The position numbers were made by a program, and so were the translations under genes. The notes below the pieces were generated by a model. The model saw only the letters and a program-made list of their open reading frames with translations. It did no database searches and was not told the origin of the DNA. DNA of 64,000 nucleotides, from positions 85,047,995-85,111,994 of the forward strand of contig NW_026262690.1 of assembly GCF_021869535.1 (NCBI RefSeq). Reading direction: 5' to 3'. This document shows positions 22,930 through 34,439 of the stretch, one piece after another (position 1 is the first letter of the stretch; each line of letters opens with the position of its first letter). The stretch comes from Mytilus californianus (lineage: Eukaryota; Mollusca; Bivalvia; Mytilida; Mytilidae).

Positions 22930-23768
22930 CAAAAGGGATTGATTACTTCATTAACTTCTGATTTATTACCATCCAGTTGGAAATATTTCATCAATTTACA
23001 GGACGATGATAATGGTATAATTTTTAATTTTGTTTATAGTTTCCGCAAATGAGAAAACTACTGGAAGAGCGCTTGTGATTATGACAATAGCAAGACAATG
23101 ACAGTGTCAGACATTTTACGTTCAAAAATGTCACACAAAGACAGCTCTTTAAGACTTGTTATGATAGATATTTATACTGGAAGACGTTTGGCATTCTCAG
23201 ATAAAGTCAAATTTCCAACTGCTTATAAGTAAAAAAGATTGCAAGACTGATTCGGAAGCGTAGAAGCAGACTTTAACCACCATCGCTTAAATAAAAATAC
23301 ATTTCAAACTCATTGTAGGATTTGTCAAAAGAAAATCAAATTTGGCATTTTTAAGTGTTCAATAAAATAAGTTTACTTAAGAAAATTGTGTTAATGTCGA
23401 GAAAGTTGAAGCTTATCAAAAGTCCTCAAAAAGGAAGGGCCAAAGGGTATTGTTTTTCACCTCACTAGCCGTATTTCTACCCTACACGCATTAAAAAAAA
23501 ACTGTTTTTGATAATTGTGGTGCAAGTCTAAAAGAAACCTATCTTGAGTTTGACTTTTTTTAGTACATACATGTTCTTTTAGTCATATATGGCGACATGG
23601 AAAAAACATAAAAAAAACAGGACATGTTGTAAACGAAACAATATCTATAATTAACAGAGCACATATTGCATATAAGAAGGGTGTTCCATTAACTAATGTG
23701 CAAAAACAATTATATAAACAAAACATGAAGATAATGCTACAGCAAAATACCAAGGAAAAGAGCAACTA
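22930..23768 (+). pseudogene. Decayed coding frame of unknown family
   Basis: One reading frame stays protein-like over about 280 codons despite many stops. From the start there is LITSLTSDLLPSSWKYFINL and, after a TGA, DILRSKMSHKDSSLRLVMID. After further stops comes a Cys-rich THCRICQKKIKFGIFKCS (zinc-binding look). After more stops comes a 55-codon open end with TGHVVNETISIINRAHIAYK, stopping at 23768. The last segment follows a possible splice acceptor (TTCTTTTAG, about 23573-23581). Sharing one frame over this length argues for a dead gene or transposon protein rather than chance. A further protein-like piece in another frame (IAEDSKLPLFVLVVHILLWH) is at about 23935-24000. I do not recognise the family. 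Confidence 0.4.
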
Positions 23769-24834
23769 AGGGTCACATTTATCTAATACATAACGAAATA
23801 TACTGGTTACAGATTGTGATATCTTCGTCTTATATCTATTAAAACTGAAGAGGTAAAGGACAAACGAGTTTTTACATTGATCATTTCAGTACCATCCTAG
23901 GAAAAATTGGAATGCATGGCATTGTAGAATATTTATATTGCCGAAGATAGTAAGCTACCTTTATTTGTTTTAGTGGTTCATATCCTCCTCTGGCATATAG
24001 TCGATTTAACTTTTTCTTTTTTGGTCGAAACTTGACAGTTAGTCAGTTGTTTTCTGTTATATTAGGACAGATTTGTTGAATTTACTGTGAAATATTGTTT
24101 TTTTCCCAAACATTTAAACGCATTTCCTGTCTAATTTAGAAGCATACTAGCTTTCAAGTGCTATTGTTGCTTTTTTGTATTTTCACATGAAAATTATAAT
24201 TGACATTGATCATCATTAAGCGATGGCTGATTTAAAGATGAGAACTCTTTAAATGACACATTAATCCACATTTACATTAATGATATGTTTTGAGAGATAA
24301 TCAAACAAACAGTTGAGGTGTAGCAATATGACACGGCAAGCGGTATAAACAGTTGTCGTCTTCAATCGTATTAAAACGGTACTCCAGGAACGCGTTTTTC
24401 TACATAAGACTCATCAGTGGCGCTCGAATCAAAACAGTGTTAAGGCCAAATCGAAGTTGTAGAGTATTGAAACAAAAATGTTCCAAAAAATTGTACCAAA
24501 AGCGGCTAAGGCTATGTATGCCTGTGTTAAGGAACGTCAGTGATTCGAATAATTCAACATTTAATTACAGTAAGGTTTGGAAAATGACAGTATCAATGAT
24601 ATCTCATATCAACACAAAAGTGATTACTTTTGATCTAGTGAACAAAAACCTGTCGAGAAGATTAAGGGCTATATGTATATTATATATTTGCTTAGATATC
24701 TTCTATTACTGCAACTAAAATTTTGAAACGTATTAAAAAGTTCATCTTTTTTACACTCTACATCGTGATTTTCTCACAAGTTATTTTTCCCCCTAAAAAT
24801 GGTAAGTCTTGTCATCATGAGAAAGACGAATCCA
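23769..24834. other. Unannotated stretch with a family D relic
   Basis: 24385-24480 (GAACGCGTTTTTCTACATAA, GACTCATCAGTGGCGCTCGA) is a diverged D repeat, and the 121-codon frame over it is its shadow. Nothing else recognised. Confidence 0.45.
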
Positions 24835-25009
24835 TTTTTTGTAAATAAACATTATTGATTGAAAAAAAATAAAAAATCCACGAAGTCGAAATAATAAAAT
24901 GCTTGATTTTTTTGTCACGAAGTTTGAGGATTGATATTATAACAGTCAATTGGTATTATAACTTTCCAACTTCGAACCGGTTTGTTCATATTAAACTCAT
25001 CATATATGC

Positions 25010-25445
25010 AAGGATTTTTTTAAGGCCAGTCGCTAGTTTCATTCTTGAAAAGACTCATCAGTGACGCGCGAATCGAAAAGTTAAAAAGGTCGAATAAAGT
25101 ACCGAGTTCATATGTTCGTTTAAGGCAGGCAGAATTATTACAAAAAGCCCAGAAAAACGTATATCTGATATAATCCCATGAACCAGCCAAGTAGTCAGAA
25201 CTTTTACGCTTTAACGAAAAATCATCAATACCGTCACGCTTTTGGTAAATTTAAGATTAATAGAAAACCAAATTTATGTGAAAGACTTATGTTTTTGTCT
25301 ATCTCAGTCAGGTGTGTCACAACTTTTAGAAACTTTTATTGTTCAAAGCTTTAACTTCGTAATTTATTGGTCCTCCAACTGATTCAAATCAAGTGTCTTT
25401 TGTAGACGAAACACCTGTCTTGCATAGCCTAGTATCTTAAATGAG
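25010..25445. repeat. Two family D copies in opposite orientation
   Basis: 25035-25110 (AGACTCATCAGTGACGCGCG, AATAAAGTACCGAG) and 25310-25445 (GCTTTAACTTCGTAATTTAT, TCTTTTGTAGACGAAACACC) are inverted relative to each other, 200 bases apart. Both sit near the start of D1 and are not in D3, so they arrived after the duplication. Confidence 0.7.
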
Positions 25446-27599
25446 TTAATTTATCCCACAGTTTCACTGTCATTTTAACCGTATTGCCATTTTTCACTTT
25501 TTTACCGCTGTCCGTTACGACTTAATGTGTCTTTGGAACCGTCTGAAGGGTGATTCATAAATAGGAGGGATTGCTCACTCTGTCAACACTGCAGCTTCCT
25601 CTCCAAGTGAAGGTAATTAAGTTCTTTTGTATTCATTCCAAATGTTTTTTCTGTTTTAAATCTGATCTTATGAGACTTGTATTGAACATCGGTATAATAC
25701 TTTAACAAAAGCTATGTTCTATATATGTCATTCTGGATGAATTGATTTTAGCGTGTTGATGTTTCATTGACGTACACATGTACACCAGTTACTGAACATA
25801 TCTCCAAGTATATGACGACCTTGGTAGTTCAATACCACAAATGCATTCATTCATAAAACACGCCATCCTTCATTTTGAATAAAGCGGAATGGCTAGACTC
25901 TTCAATCTCGATAGATGATTTTCTTTAGAGCAGAAAACATAATCTTCCATATAAATCAGTATTAATCAGTGATTTTGTTCAGAGATGATAAGATCCTAAT
26001 GAAAACATTCTAAATGAATAATTTTCAAAAGGAACTTAATTGATTAATATAATACACACAGATCATATTTTTTGTCGCACTTTTTTGTTATATGTATAAA
26101 AAATGATTGTATCACTGGATAGTTATTCTACCGCAGAAAGAATTAATCATGCTTGAGACGAAGAATAGAAAACAATATAGTGTATGCATATCTGTCATGT
26201 TATAGAAGTTCCTTGATAATATTAGTTCCAAACAGAAGAACTATTCTGGAATGCTATTTTTTTCCACTTGAGAAAAATATCATAGTGTTATTTCTGACTT
26301 AGTAAAAGGTATAGAACATATTTTCCAATAGGAACAGATATTTTAGCATTGTTTACAATATTTCCATATGAGTGTTAGAAAGAACAAATATACGTTGACA
26401 TATCACCTGTATATAAGTATCAATTAGTATTTACTTTTATCAAAAGTCTATACTCATTGTAACACAGCTTTGCACATTAGGTTTTGATTATTGGATGAAC
26501 TGTAATTTTGTTTATTGTCTCTGAGTTTGTTTTTTCTTTCTTTCAAAACGTCAGAGCGAATTTCTGCGCAATTTAGCAGCGTGTCAGCTAAAATAAAATT
26601 CAATTATAGCACTGTCAATTACATATTTCATATGAAATCAAACCCAACGTGACGCATTTTATCAAAGAATGGCATGCAGTTTTATGAAAAACAACTCTTC
26701 AGAAGGCATAAATATTCCAATTAACATTTAAGTGGTGTTGGTTTGGAGATAAATTTATAAAGATAGTGTCGAAGAGCTTTTTACACAACTGGATATGATA
26801 TGATGTGTTGCACTCACATGCATCTCATTCTTTTATGAATTAAATACATTGTGCATAGAAAAATGTAGTCATTGCGACATTAATATTTTAAATGAAAAAG
26901 TCAAAACATAAAACATTCAATTTTAATTTTGCTAAAATATTTTTTTTTATAGATTTTTAGAAGTCAATGTGTTTCCTTTCATTAGTTATCGAAGAAAGCC
27001 AAACAAAAAAGATTCAATTAGTAATAAAACTTATCACTATTATCAAAAATGATTAATAATATCAACAGAAAGAATCAACAAGACTTTCTCATTTACCTTC
27101 ATAAAATAGTTTGGCTATCAGAACTGTTCATATAATTAATATAGCTATTTTAATCACAGTTTCCAAATATTCTTATTAGAAAATGTTGTAAAAAAGTACT
27201 AACATAAAAACTACAGAACTCCAAGCTTATTTCAAAAACGGGAAGTCCATAGAAAATGATAAAATTAAACGTTACATTTTTTAACGGAATGAATGGAAAC
27301 CATTGTCATATTCCTAATGTAATTTTACATGGGTTTATTTGTATTTTGCTATTATATTCCTAAACCTTAATTCGAACGCATGACTATTGTCTTTTGTCTC
27401 CTTTTCCAATGCTTCGACTTCTACAACAAAGATACGGCAGACCGATTTGTGTTCCATTTACAGTTAAAAGTTAATGAATATAATATTGAACTGAAAAAAA
27501 AAAATTGAAATGTATATTTGTTTTTATATTTGACTTTTTAATGATAATTCCATTACATATCAACACAAGAGTTAATATTACAATCAACAGATGGAAAAG

Positions 27600-28150
27600 T
27601 AAGGCGACAGTAGTTTACCGATGTTCAAATCTCTTAAGAATGTACTTAGGTCAGGTTTAGGAATTTTTGTCAGATGTTCGAACTCCTTGGTTTTCTTCAT
27701 ACCATACAGGGTAAACTATTTTGCCCTATAACACCCATTTTTCTTTTCATATTTCATATAAGAATCAATAGCTCATAAAAGATCATTTACCAAAATTTAA
27801 GCAGATTCTACATTTTTTTCTTTTGATTTGAGACCCAAATAATACCAATGCAAATATAAGGTAAAAGTCCGAGTCAGCCTTTTTTCGTCATTTTAAAAAT
27901 AAAAAATATCTCGAAAAGGAGCTCCATAACCTATCAATATTCTTAGCTTATATTGTTCCTTAACTAATGCTCTTCTGCCTTATAATATCAATTTTAAATT
28001 CTAGATTTTTTACATCCTTAAATCGATTACAAAGAAATAAATCATGGTAGCAAACAAACACTGAGGGAATTGCATGACCCCAAAAAAGGAGCGAGACTAG
28101 TGTGTCGACAGGTAAGCGTCTCTGGCTATGAATGCATTACCCGCCATGCG
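27600..28150. repeat. Family C repeat split by a TTAA element
   Basis: 27602-27637 (GGCGACAGTAGTTTACCGAT, GTTCAAATCTC) and 28018-28150 (AATCGATTACAAAG, GGGAATTGCATGACCCC, GCGAGACTAGTGTGTCGACA) are the two halves of C. Compare the uninterrupted copy at 38698-38850. Confidence 0.75.
27638..28017. mobile_element. 380-bp TTAA-flanked MITE-like element
   Basis: TTAA lies at 27634-27637 and again at 28018-28021. The inner ends are GAATGTA (left) and, reversed, GGATGTA (right). A TTAA duplication with short TIRs is the pattern of piggyBac-type elements and their derivatives. There is no ORF. Its host repeat C has a known uninterrupted form in this window, which supports the boundaries. Confidence 0.6.
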
Positions 28151-28443
28151 AATTATTTCAGTCAAGGTGTCACAATCGGTTAAATTTTGATCAGTCCACT
28201 GTATTGGTATCTGAAAATAGCTCGCGAAAATATGTCGCTAGTGAGTTTAGACAACTACAATCGTATCGGTCAACTTATTCGTGTAGGTGAACTTAAAAGT
28301 TATGAATTGTTGATTAAAGTGTCTTCCTTATTTTTCACATTGCAACATCACTAACAATATTTTGTTTGCGTCTTAAATACATTAAAAGGGACAACTGTTC
28401 AATCATATTGATATCTTTTAATTGACTTTCGCATCTACATGTT

Positions 28444-28478
28444 AAAAAAAAAAAAAAAAAACAAAAAAAAAAAAAAAC
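28444..28478. repeat. Poly(A)-rich tract
   Basis: Two A runs broken by one C. In D2 and D3 the matching place (near 38970 and 50600) has only short A runs. Confidence 0.9.
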
Positions 28479-28589
28479 ATACGCTCAAGTGTGAGCTGGT
28501 TATGAATCAAATAATCAAATACCGTAAAGATATCTATGCAATGAGAAACTCAATGTGATGATTAATGAGTCATGTTTTGATTTATATTA

Positions 28590-28900
28590 AAGGATATTCA
28601 TAGCAGTCCCTTACAAATTATGCTTTATACGCAATATTTTGATACGGGAACAGTTTATGAGTAATAACTTTGTAGTTTGACATTCACTACAACTGTGGTT
28701 CCTCATAGGATATCAAACAACCGGGAAAATCAGTTTTTTCAATAACTTTAAATAAAACAATTGTTTATCGTGATCTCTGGATTTGGCGCCAAATGATATT
28801 TTGTCATAAGGATTTTATAGATTAAAGAGTCTACTCTTCTCAAGTTAGGCGCCGCAAATACTCAATTGCTTTCAGATATTCTCTGTAGATCATCTTGCAT
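28590..28900. other. Conserved block of the triplicated unit, D1 copy
   Basis: Includes AATTATGCTTTATACGCAAT, TTTGATACGGGAA, TTTATGAGTAA, TTCACTACAACTGTGGTTCC and GGCGCCAAATGA. It is clearly better conserved across D1, D2 and D3 than neighbouring sequence. No common open frame survives in all three, so a regulatory or RNA role is more likely than coding, if there is a role. Confidence 0.5.
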
Positions 28901-28999
28901 CCTTGTTTGTGTTATTGCCAGTTGAAGTTTGATGCTATTAAATTTTCAAAGCTATTAATCTGTCAAAATAGTCTAAATCAGGTCAGGAATAATACAGCA

Positions 29000-29135
29000 T
29001 TTGTACAGAATTTAGGCTCCTCAATGCTCTTCAGCTTCATATTTTATTTGGCCTTTTAACGTTTTTGATTCGAGCGTCACTGATGAGTCTTTTGTAGACA
29101 AAACGCGCGTCTGACGTGCAAAACGTAAGCCTTGT
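29000..29135. repeat. Family D dispersed repeat
   Basis: AGGCTCCTCAATGCTCTTCA, TTTATTTGGCCTTTTAACGT, GAGCGTCACTGATGAGTCTT and AAAACGCGCGTCTGACG, ending near TTGTATCTATGA. Confidence 0.85.
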
Positions 29136-29799
29136 ATCTATGAACAGTTTGTTCATGCAATCTTTAATATTGTTCGATGTATACATTTCGAATAACAAAA
29201 ATCCAGAGGATTCTAAACTAAGTGTACTGTATATTGGTATAAGATAATTTGATTGTGTAAAGTATGGAATTACTGGATAATAGTATTGCTAATTAATTAG
29301 TAAAACAATGATATGATAGCAAGTATTCATTAGTGTAAGCCGTTTCAGATTACACTCGCAAAGGAAATTATGTTATGACTAATTATCTCAACAAATATAT
29401 AACTGTTTGTTTGGACACAACCTATTACGATCCCGGTATCATTACATAAGTAAAGCTCTTCTTGTAATTTTAGGTTCTCTGAAGAATAGATTACAATATC
29501 ATTCAGATATTTTTCAATTTTTGAAATATATTACATTAACTGTTACGAAACTAGAAAAGGTAAGTATTGCAATACAAAATCATAAGTCGTATTCGAACAG
29601 ACAAAACCATGACTAAAACAAAAAAGTGGAAAAGAGAAGCAACAACAGCCCACTTAATATAACCTTGATTCATTACAAACCTCACAAATAAATGGGAATT
29701 AAGTGTATTAGTCGTTTTCAGTTATTTCTTCTGGAGGAAAGGGAAACGGGTTTTTGGCTACCACAAATAAACATATCAGCATTCATATGTAAATAAATA

Positions 29800-30540
29800 G
29801 AGAATGTGTCCATGGGACGCAGATAATGTCCCCGATTGCATATAACGTTATAAAGGGATATAACTTATGAACGTTAAAAGTGACGCCACCCAAATTTGAC
29901 ATTGATTTGAGTTTTGTGGTAATAAGCAATGTGTATAAGTTTCAAAACATTTGGACTGACTGGGGTAAAACTTAATGCCCCCTTCCGTGATGGCTGGGGC
30001 ATAAAAAGATATTGTCCACGTGCCAATCTTTTTGTCTTGGAGGAACAACAAATATCTAATATTATATAATTATCGGTGTTCCCTCTGTCTGTGTCACTCT
30101 GCTCAGCGCATAAATTGCATATTATGGCTTCGTGACGTCAAATACGTTGACCTGGCCTTAATAGCTAAATGAATGAATCGATGTTGGTAAGTTTGACCCG
30201 AACTAATCACTTCATCTTCCGGTTTGGTGGTGAAACAAAGAAAAACACTTGTTTCTATCATACAAATACACAAATACATCCGTTAAATCGATTATCAGGT
30301 ATTCTGCATATTGATATTGTAAAATATCAGCTGCTCCGCACAATATAAATCCTTTTTGAACTCGTTCGCTGCGCTTAATCAACACAAAGCTTCATATTGT
30401 GACTCGCAACGGATATTTTACGATATGAATATGCAGACAACCTTATAATCGGTACGTATATATGATAAAAAATTTTGCAGGAGTGTTCCTTTACTTCTTA
30501 TGTGTGTTACTTAATTTTTCTTTACATTTATTGAATCACA
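29800..30540. repeat. D1-specific insertion containing a foldback
   Basis: This stretch has no counterpart in D2 (near 41700-42300) or D3 (near 52680-52920). It includes GGACGCAGATAATGTCCCCG, GCCCCCTTCCGTGATGGCTG and the inverted repeat at 30289-30452. Confidence 0.55.
30289..30452. repeat. Foldback: ~61-bp inverted repeat, 41-nt spacer
   Basis: Left arm 30289-30349 (CGATTATCAGG, TCTGCATATTGATATTGTAA, AATATCAGCTGCTCCGCACA) pairs with right arm 30391-30452 (TTCATATTGTG, GATATTTTACGATATGAATA, TGCAGACAACCTTATAATCG). The spacer reads GAACTCGTTCGCTGCGC. The arms match at roughly four out of five bases. Confidence 0.8.
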
Positions 30541-30800
30541 GATCACAGATGTTTTACCACAATCGTGTTTTCCTTTCCTCGTTGATGACAACACCGAAAT
30601 CGACTAATCACAAGATGTTATCGAAATGATGGATGCCACAATGGAACAGGAACTGATAACCCCTCTGGATCATTTCATCCCGCTTTTCCTAAGAATCTTG
30701 TTGGTCAATCTTTTGCTTTCTATTTATGTTTTGCGAATTGTTGTTTGTCTTTTATTTTTGTTTATTGCATTCAACTTATTGTTATCTCCCTTAAACGTTT
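30540..30800. repeat. Family A-derived segment inside the unit (D1)
   Basis: Begins ATCACAGATGTTTTACCACA, then TTTCCTTTCCTCGTTGATGA, CGAAATCGACTAATCAC, GCCACAATGGAACAGGAACT. It matches D3 at 52925-53040 plus 53280-53400, where a B fragment splits it. Being in both copies, it predates the duplication. Confidence 0.65.
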
Positions 30801-31780
30801 GCATCAACGATCTAACAGTCTTAATATATTAGGGATAGTATATATTGTCTGTCGTTATCTTTGACAGGATCCATAAAGATTGTATAATTATGTCCTTAAT
30901 TTAGTGATTTATGTACACGATATTTCGCCTTTGACCTACACTTTTCGTGGAGAATTATTATTGACTTATCAAGATAGTTTAAACGTGGTACGCCACCTTA
31001 AAAATATATTGAGTCTTTGTACAGATGCAATAAAGAGGTTTGGACTTGACTTCCTCAATTTTGAGTCTCAAATCAAATTTACACGATTAACATCTAATTA
31101 TCTTGCTTAGTTTATCAATGGAGTGTTTCTCGTTTTAACGGCAGGTAGGCATTTAGAAAACAAATTCGATACCATTAAAGTTCGACCAATTATACTTGTG
31201 GAAACAAATTCCGTAGACGCAATCTCTGGCAATAGCACATTAATTGTGACATTAACTTCTGCAAATACAACATCAAGAAAGGCTTATTAGCACAAAGTTA
31301 AGATACTTTAAGGTTTAATAAAAAACAATTCCTACTGACTGTGTATTACAAATCCTTGATATCTTACTTAGTACGTCATATATTGCATATATGAGGATTG
31401 TCATAGATCCTAGATTTGATTCGCTCATTAGTGTCAATTTCAAGAAACTATCCAGATATAAAGCAGACGTACTTGTATTTGAAGTAGTCTTTAATGTCAA
31501 TATCACTGGATATAAGACATATGAATACTCTATGGAGCTCTGTAGAACGAAAGGAGATCATTAGTATATCTGAGGCAAAATAAGAAGAACATGTGTGCTT
31601 TGGTTTCTTTTATTTATCTTCACTAATACTGGAATACTTTGTCATATGAATACAAGAGCAAAAAAATAATATCAGGGACAAACCGTACCATTGTTATACA
31701 GATTGTCTTTTTGGATTATAAATCATTCAATCTCAACACATATTTCACAAAATACAATTATTTTTTTCTATGTTTTCGTT

Positions 31781-31998
31781 GTGTCTTGTTTAAATATGAA
31801 TAGATTGAACAACCTAGGACAAGAAACTGGTGTGTCTTGTTTGAAAAAAGAAAAGATTGCACAACCTAAGACAAGAAAATGTTGTGTCTTGTTTGAATAA
31901 GAATATATTGCACAATCTAGGACAAGAAACTAGTGTGTCTTATTTAAAAAAGAATAGGTTGCACAACCTACGACTAGGAATTAGTGTGTCTTGTATAT
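31781..31998. repeat. 51-bp minisatellite, about four units (D1)
   Basis: GTGTCTTGTTT recurs at 31781, 31832, 31884, 31935 and 31986, giving spacings of 51, 52, 51 and 51. Each unit holds TTGCACAACCTAGGACAAGA or a variant. The period is a multiple of three, so it yields a 17-residue repeating frame, but a 52-base unit shifts it. A last unit resumes at about 32157-32195 after an inserted family G element. Confidence 0.9.
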
Positions 31999-32156
31999 TT
32001 GCGTTTGTTTTTGTAGCAGTTCACTGTTTCTATCGTTCCGTTATTTTCCTCTTATAGTTGATGTGTTTCCCTCGGTTTTGGTTTGTGACCCGGATTTGTT
32101 TTCGCTTATTCGACTTATGACTATTGAACAGCGGTATCCTACTGTTGCCTTTTTTT
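31999..32156. repeat. Family G element inside the minisatellite
   Basis: CTATCGTTCCGTTATTTTCC, GATGTGTTTCCCTCGGTTTT, GTTTGTGACCCGGATTTG and GAACAGCGGTATCCTACTGT. Reverse complement at 7975-8100. It interrupts one 51-bp unit; D3 lacks G here. Confidence 0.75.
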
Positions 32157-33033
32157 GTTTGAATAGGAATAAAATGCATAGGACAAGAAACTGGTATCTG
32201 GGTTGACCATTCTTGTAAATTGTTGATGTAAGATCTTTAACAGGAACAAGGCGTAGTTGTTTGATATAGTATTTAACATGTTGATACCGCGAAAAATGTT
32301 AGGGAAATTATGATGAATATCTCATGGTATTGAAACTGAAGGTAACAGACTAGACTTTTTCTTTAAGGTATCTATATTAATGAATGAATAGACTCCTACT
32401 GCACCACATAAATTGTATCATTATCACTGATGTTGGACTTGTTAGGTTGTATAAAGTGATATTGTATTACTGTTTAAATCAGAAACATAACGGGAATTAT
32501 TCCTTTGCTCATTTAGTTACATTTAAAAGTGAAACAATTTATACTTTTACTATAGTAATGAGCGGTCAGCTCTCATTGACAAAATAAATGGATGCAATAA
32601 ACATTTATTTATAGAGCTTTAATTAAAGTCATGCCTACAGAGATACCGCCACCTCAAATGACCTTTAAGTACACCCTATCATATGCAAAGCAGTTACCTT
32701 CTGTAATTTACCATCATGTCGAAGTCTAGAATATCTGATAATACGTCATTACAAAATCTAATATGAATATATATGTGTGTCCGGTTAAATTTATAGACCC
32801 ATTAGAACTTTTGTACCGATGATCTCAGAGGATTGGTATAAAAGCTTAAATGCTTATAATCCATAAGTTTTCAAGAATCGAAATTTGATGTATTAAGCTA
32901 AGATTGTTTAATGAAACTTATATTATAAATATTAACACTACATATGAATTATGGTGTTAGCCTTGTATCGCCACAGGTTATCCGATGGAGGACGTCTGTC
33001 TTAAAGTTGTCACATATCTAGACGTATATATTT

Positions 33034-33399
33034 GAAATCCGGATATGGTGTACTAATTTTTGCAACTTTTGTTTGTACCATCTTTTCCGCAAGTTTATTG
33101 TTTTCTGTTTGGTATTAAATTAATAGTTAAGATCCATTTTGTTACATCTGGTGATCTGTTTATTTGGCAATCGCCAATGGCAGTCAGCAGGGTTTAAGAA
33201 CATCCGTTGTTCGACCTGCTAGTCAAATGCGTTTTGTTATAAAATATACTTTTACACTTTTTTGGTCTTTTGGAAAATGTTGTTTGTGCTGTATTTAGAC
33301 ACCTCTACCAAGAAATTTGTTTTGCATGCACACGTATAAAATTGCGGTTTTTATCCAACGCAATCATAGGTTTGAACGTTGTTTTCAATTTAGACTTGT
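33034..33399 (+). repeat. Family E repeat, first copy
   Basis: Starts GAAATCCGGATATGGTGTAC and ends at CAATTTAGACTTGT. Nearly the same 366-369 bases recur at 33569-33937, with only a few indels and substitutions. Confidence 0.9.
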
Positions 33400-33568
33400 T
33401 TATATTTTTTCGTTAGGGCTTGTATCATATTTGCCTTCGGGTTTATATGATCCGTTCATCCTATTACGACTCTTCAAAATTCAAGAGTCTATCCTAAATT
33501 GAGGTAAATTATATGTCCTTCCAAATACCGTTTCGATTCCTAACATCACTGAAGAGACATTACTTTTC

Positions 33569-33937
33569 GAAATCCGGATATGGTGTACTAATTTTTGCAA
33601 CTTTTGTTTGCGGTATACCATCTTTTTCGCAAGTTTATTGTTTCTGTGTGGTATTAAATTAATAGTTAAGATCCATTTTGTTACATCTGGTGATCCGTTT
33701 ATTTGGCAATCGCCAATGGCAGTCAGCAGGGTTTAAGAACATCCGTTGTTCGACCTGCAAGTCAAATGCGTTTTGTTAAAATATGCTTTTTCACTTTTTT
33801 GGTCTTTTGGAAAATGTTGTTTGTGCTGTATTTAGACACCTCTACCAAGAAATTTGTTTTGCATGCACACGTATAAAAAATGCGGTTTTTATCCAACGCA
33901 ATCATAGGTTTGAACGTTGTTTTCAATTTAGACTTGT
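33569..33937 (+). repeat. Family E repeat, second copy in direct orientation
   Basis: Copy of 33034-33399 at a 535-base offset. The differences are small (GTTTGCGGTATACC against GTTTGTACC, for example). It is followed at once by the foldback at 33954. Both copies lie in a D1-only region. Confidence 0.9.
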
Positions 33938-33953
33938 ATATATGTATATATAA

Positions 33954-34160
33954 TTCAAAATAAAATAGTAAGCACATGCTTCTACATATTTACCAATAAA
34001 ACACTATAAAAGTTCGCTAACGTTTTCATGCCTTCTGTCAATCCTCATGCGAATGTCCTTGACGATTCAGGATTGCCAGAAGGCATGAAAACGGTAGCGA
34101 ACTTTTATAGTGTTTTATTGGTAAATATGTAGAAGCGTTTGCCTACTGTTTTATTTTGAA
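33954..34160. repeat. Long foldback: 92-bp inverted repeat, 23-nt loop
   Basis: Left arm 33954-34045 (TTCAAAATAAAATAGTAAGC, ACCAATAAAACACTATAAAA, GTTCGCTA, TTTTCATGCCTTCTG, CAATCCT) and right arm 34069-34160 (AGGATTG, CAGAAGGCATGAAAA, TAGCGAAC, TTTTATAGTGTTTTATTGGT) are complementary with only a handful of mismatches. The loop is 34046-34068. Its flanks are AT-rich, so a target duplication is unclear. Likely a young foldback element. Confidence 0.92.
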
Positions 34161-34439
34161 TATATTTATATCTGTACACAACTTTAATTATGAAAAAAAA
34201 GTTTATTCGACTACAAATCGATTTCACACCGGTAACAAGTCTATTATTTACCTGTGATCATTTCCTATAATTGATAATGTGTTTGTTTAATTGGTCAGTA
34301 CTAATAATGATAAATTTAAAGATTATACAAAGGTCATACAGTAGAATCCAACTAAACCAGACCCTAGCTGCCACGTCTTAAGAACTAGTTCAGTCTTGAC
34401 AGGTATTTGGTATATACAGTGTAAAAAATATATACCAGG

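Noticed and set aside
24353-24718. 121-codon plus-strand frame
   Set aside because: Its N-terminal half is translated family D repeat (GACTCATCAGTGGCGCTCGA).
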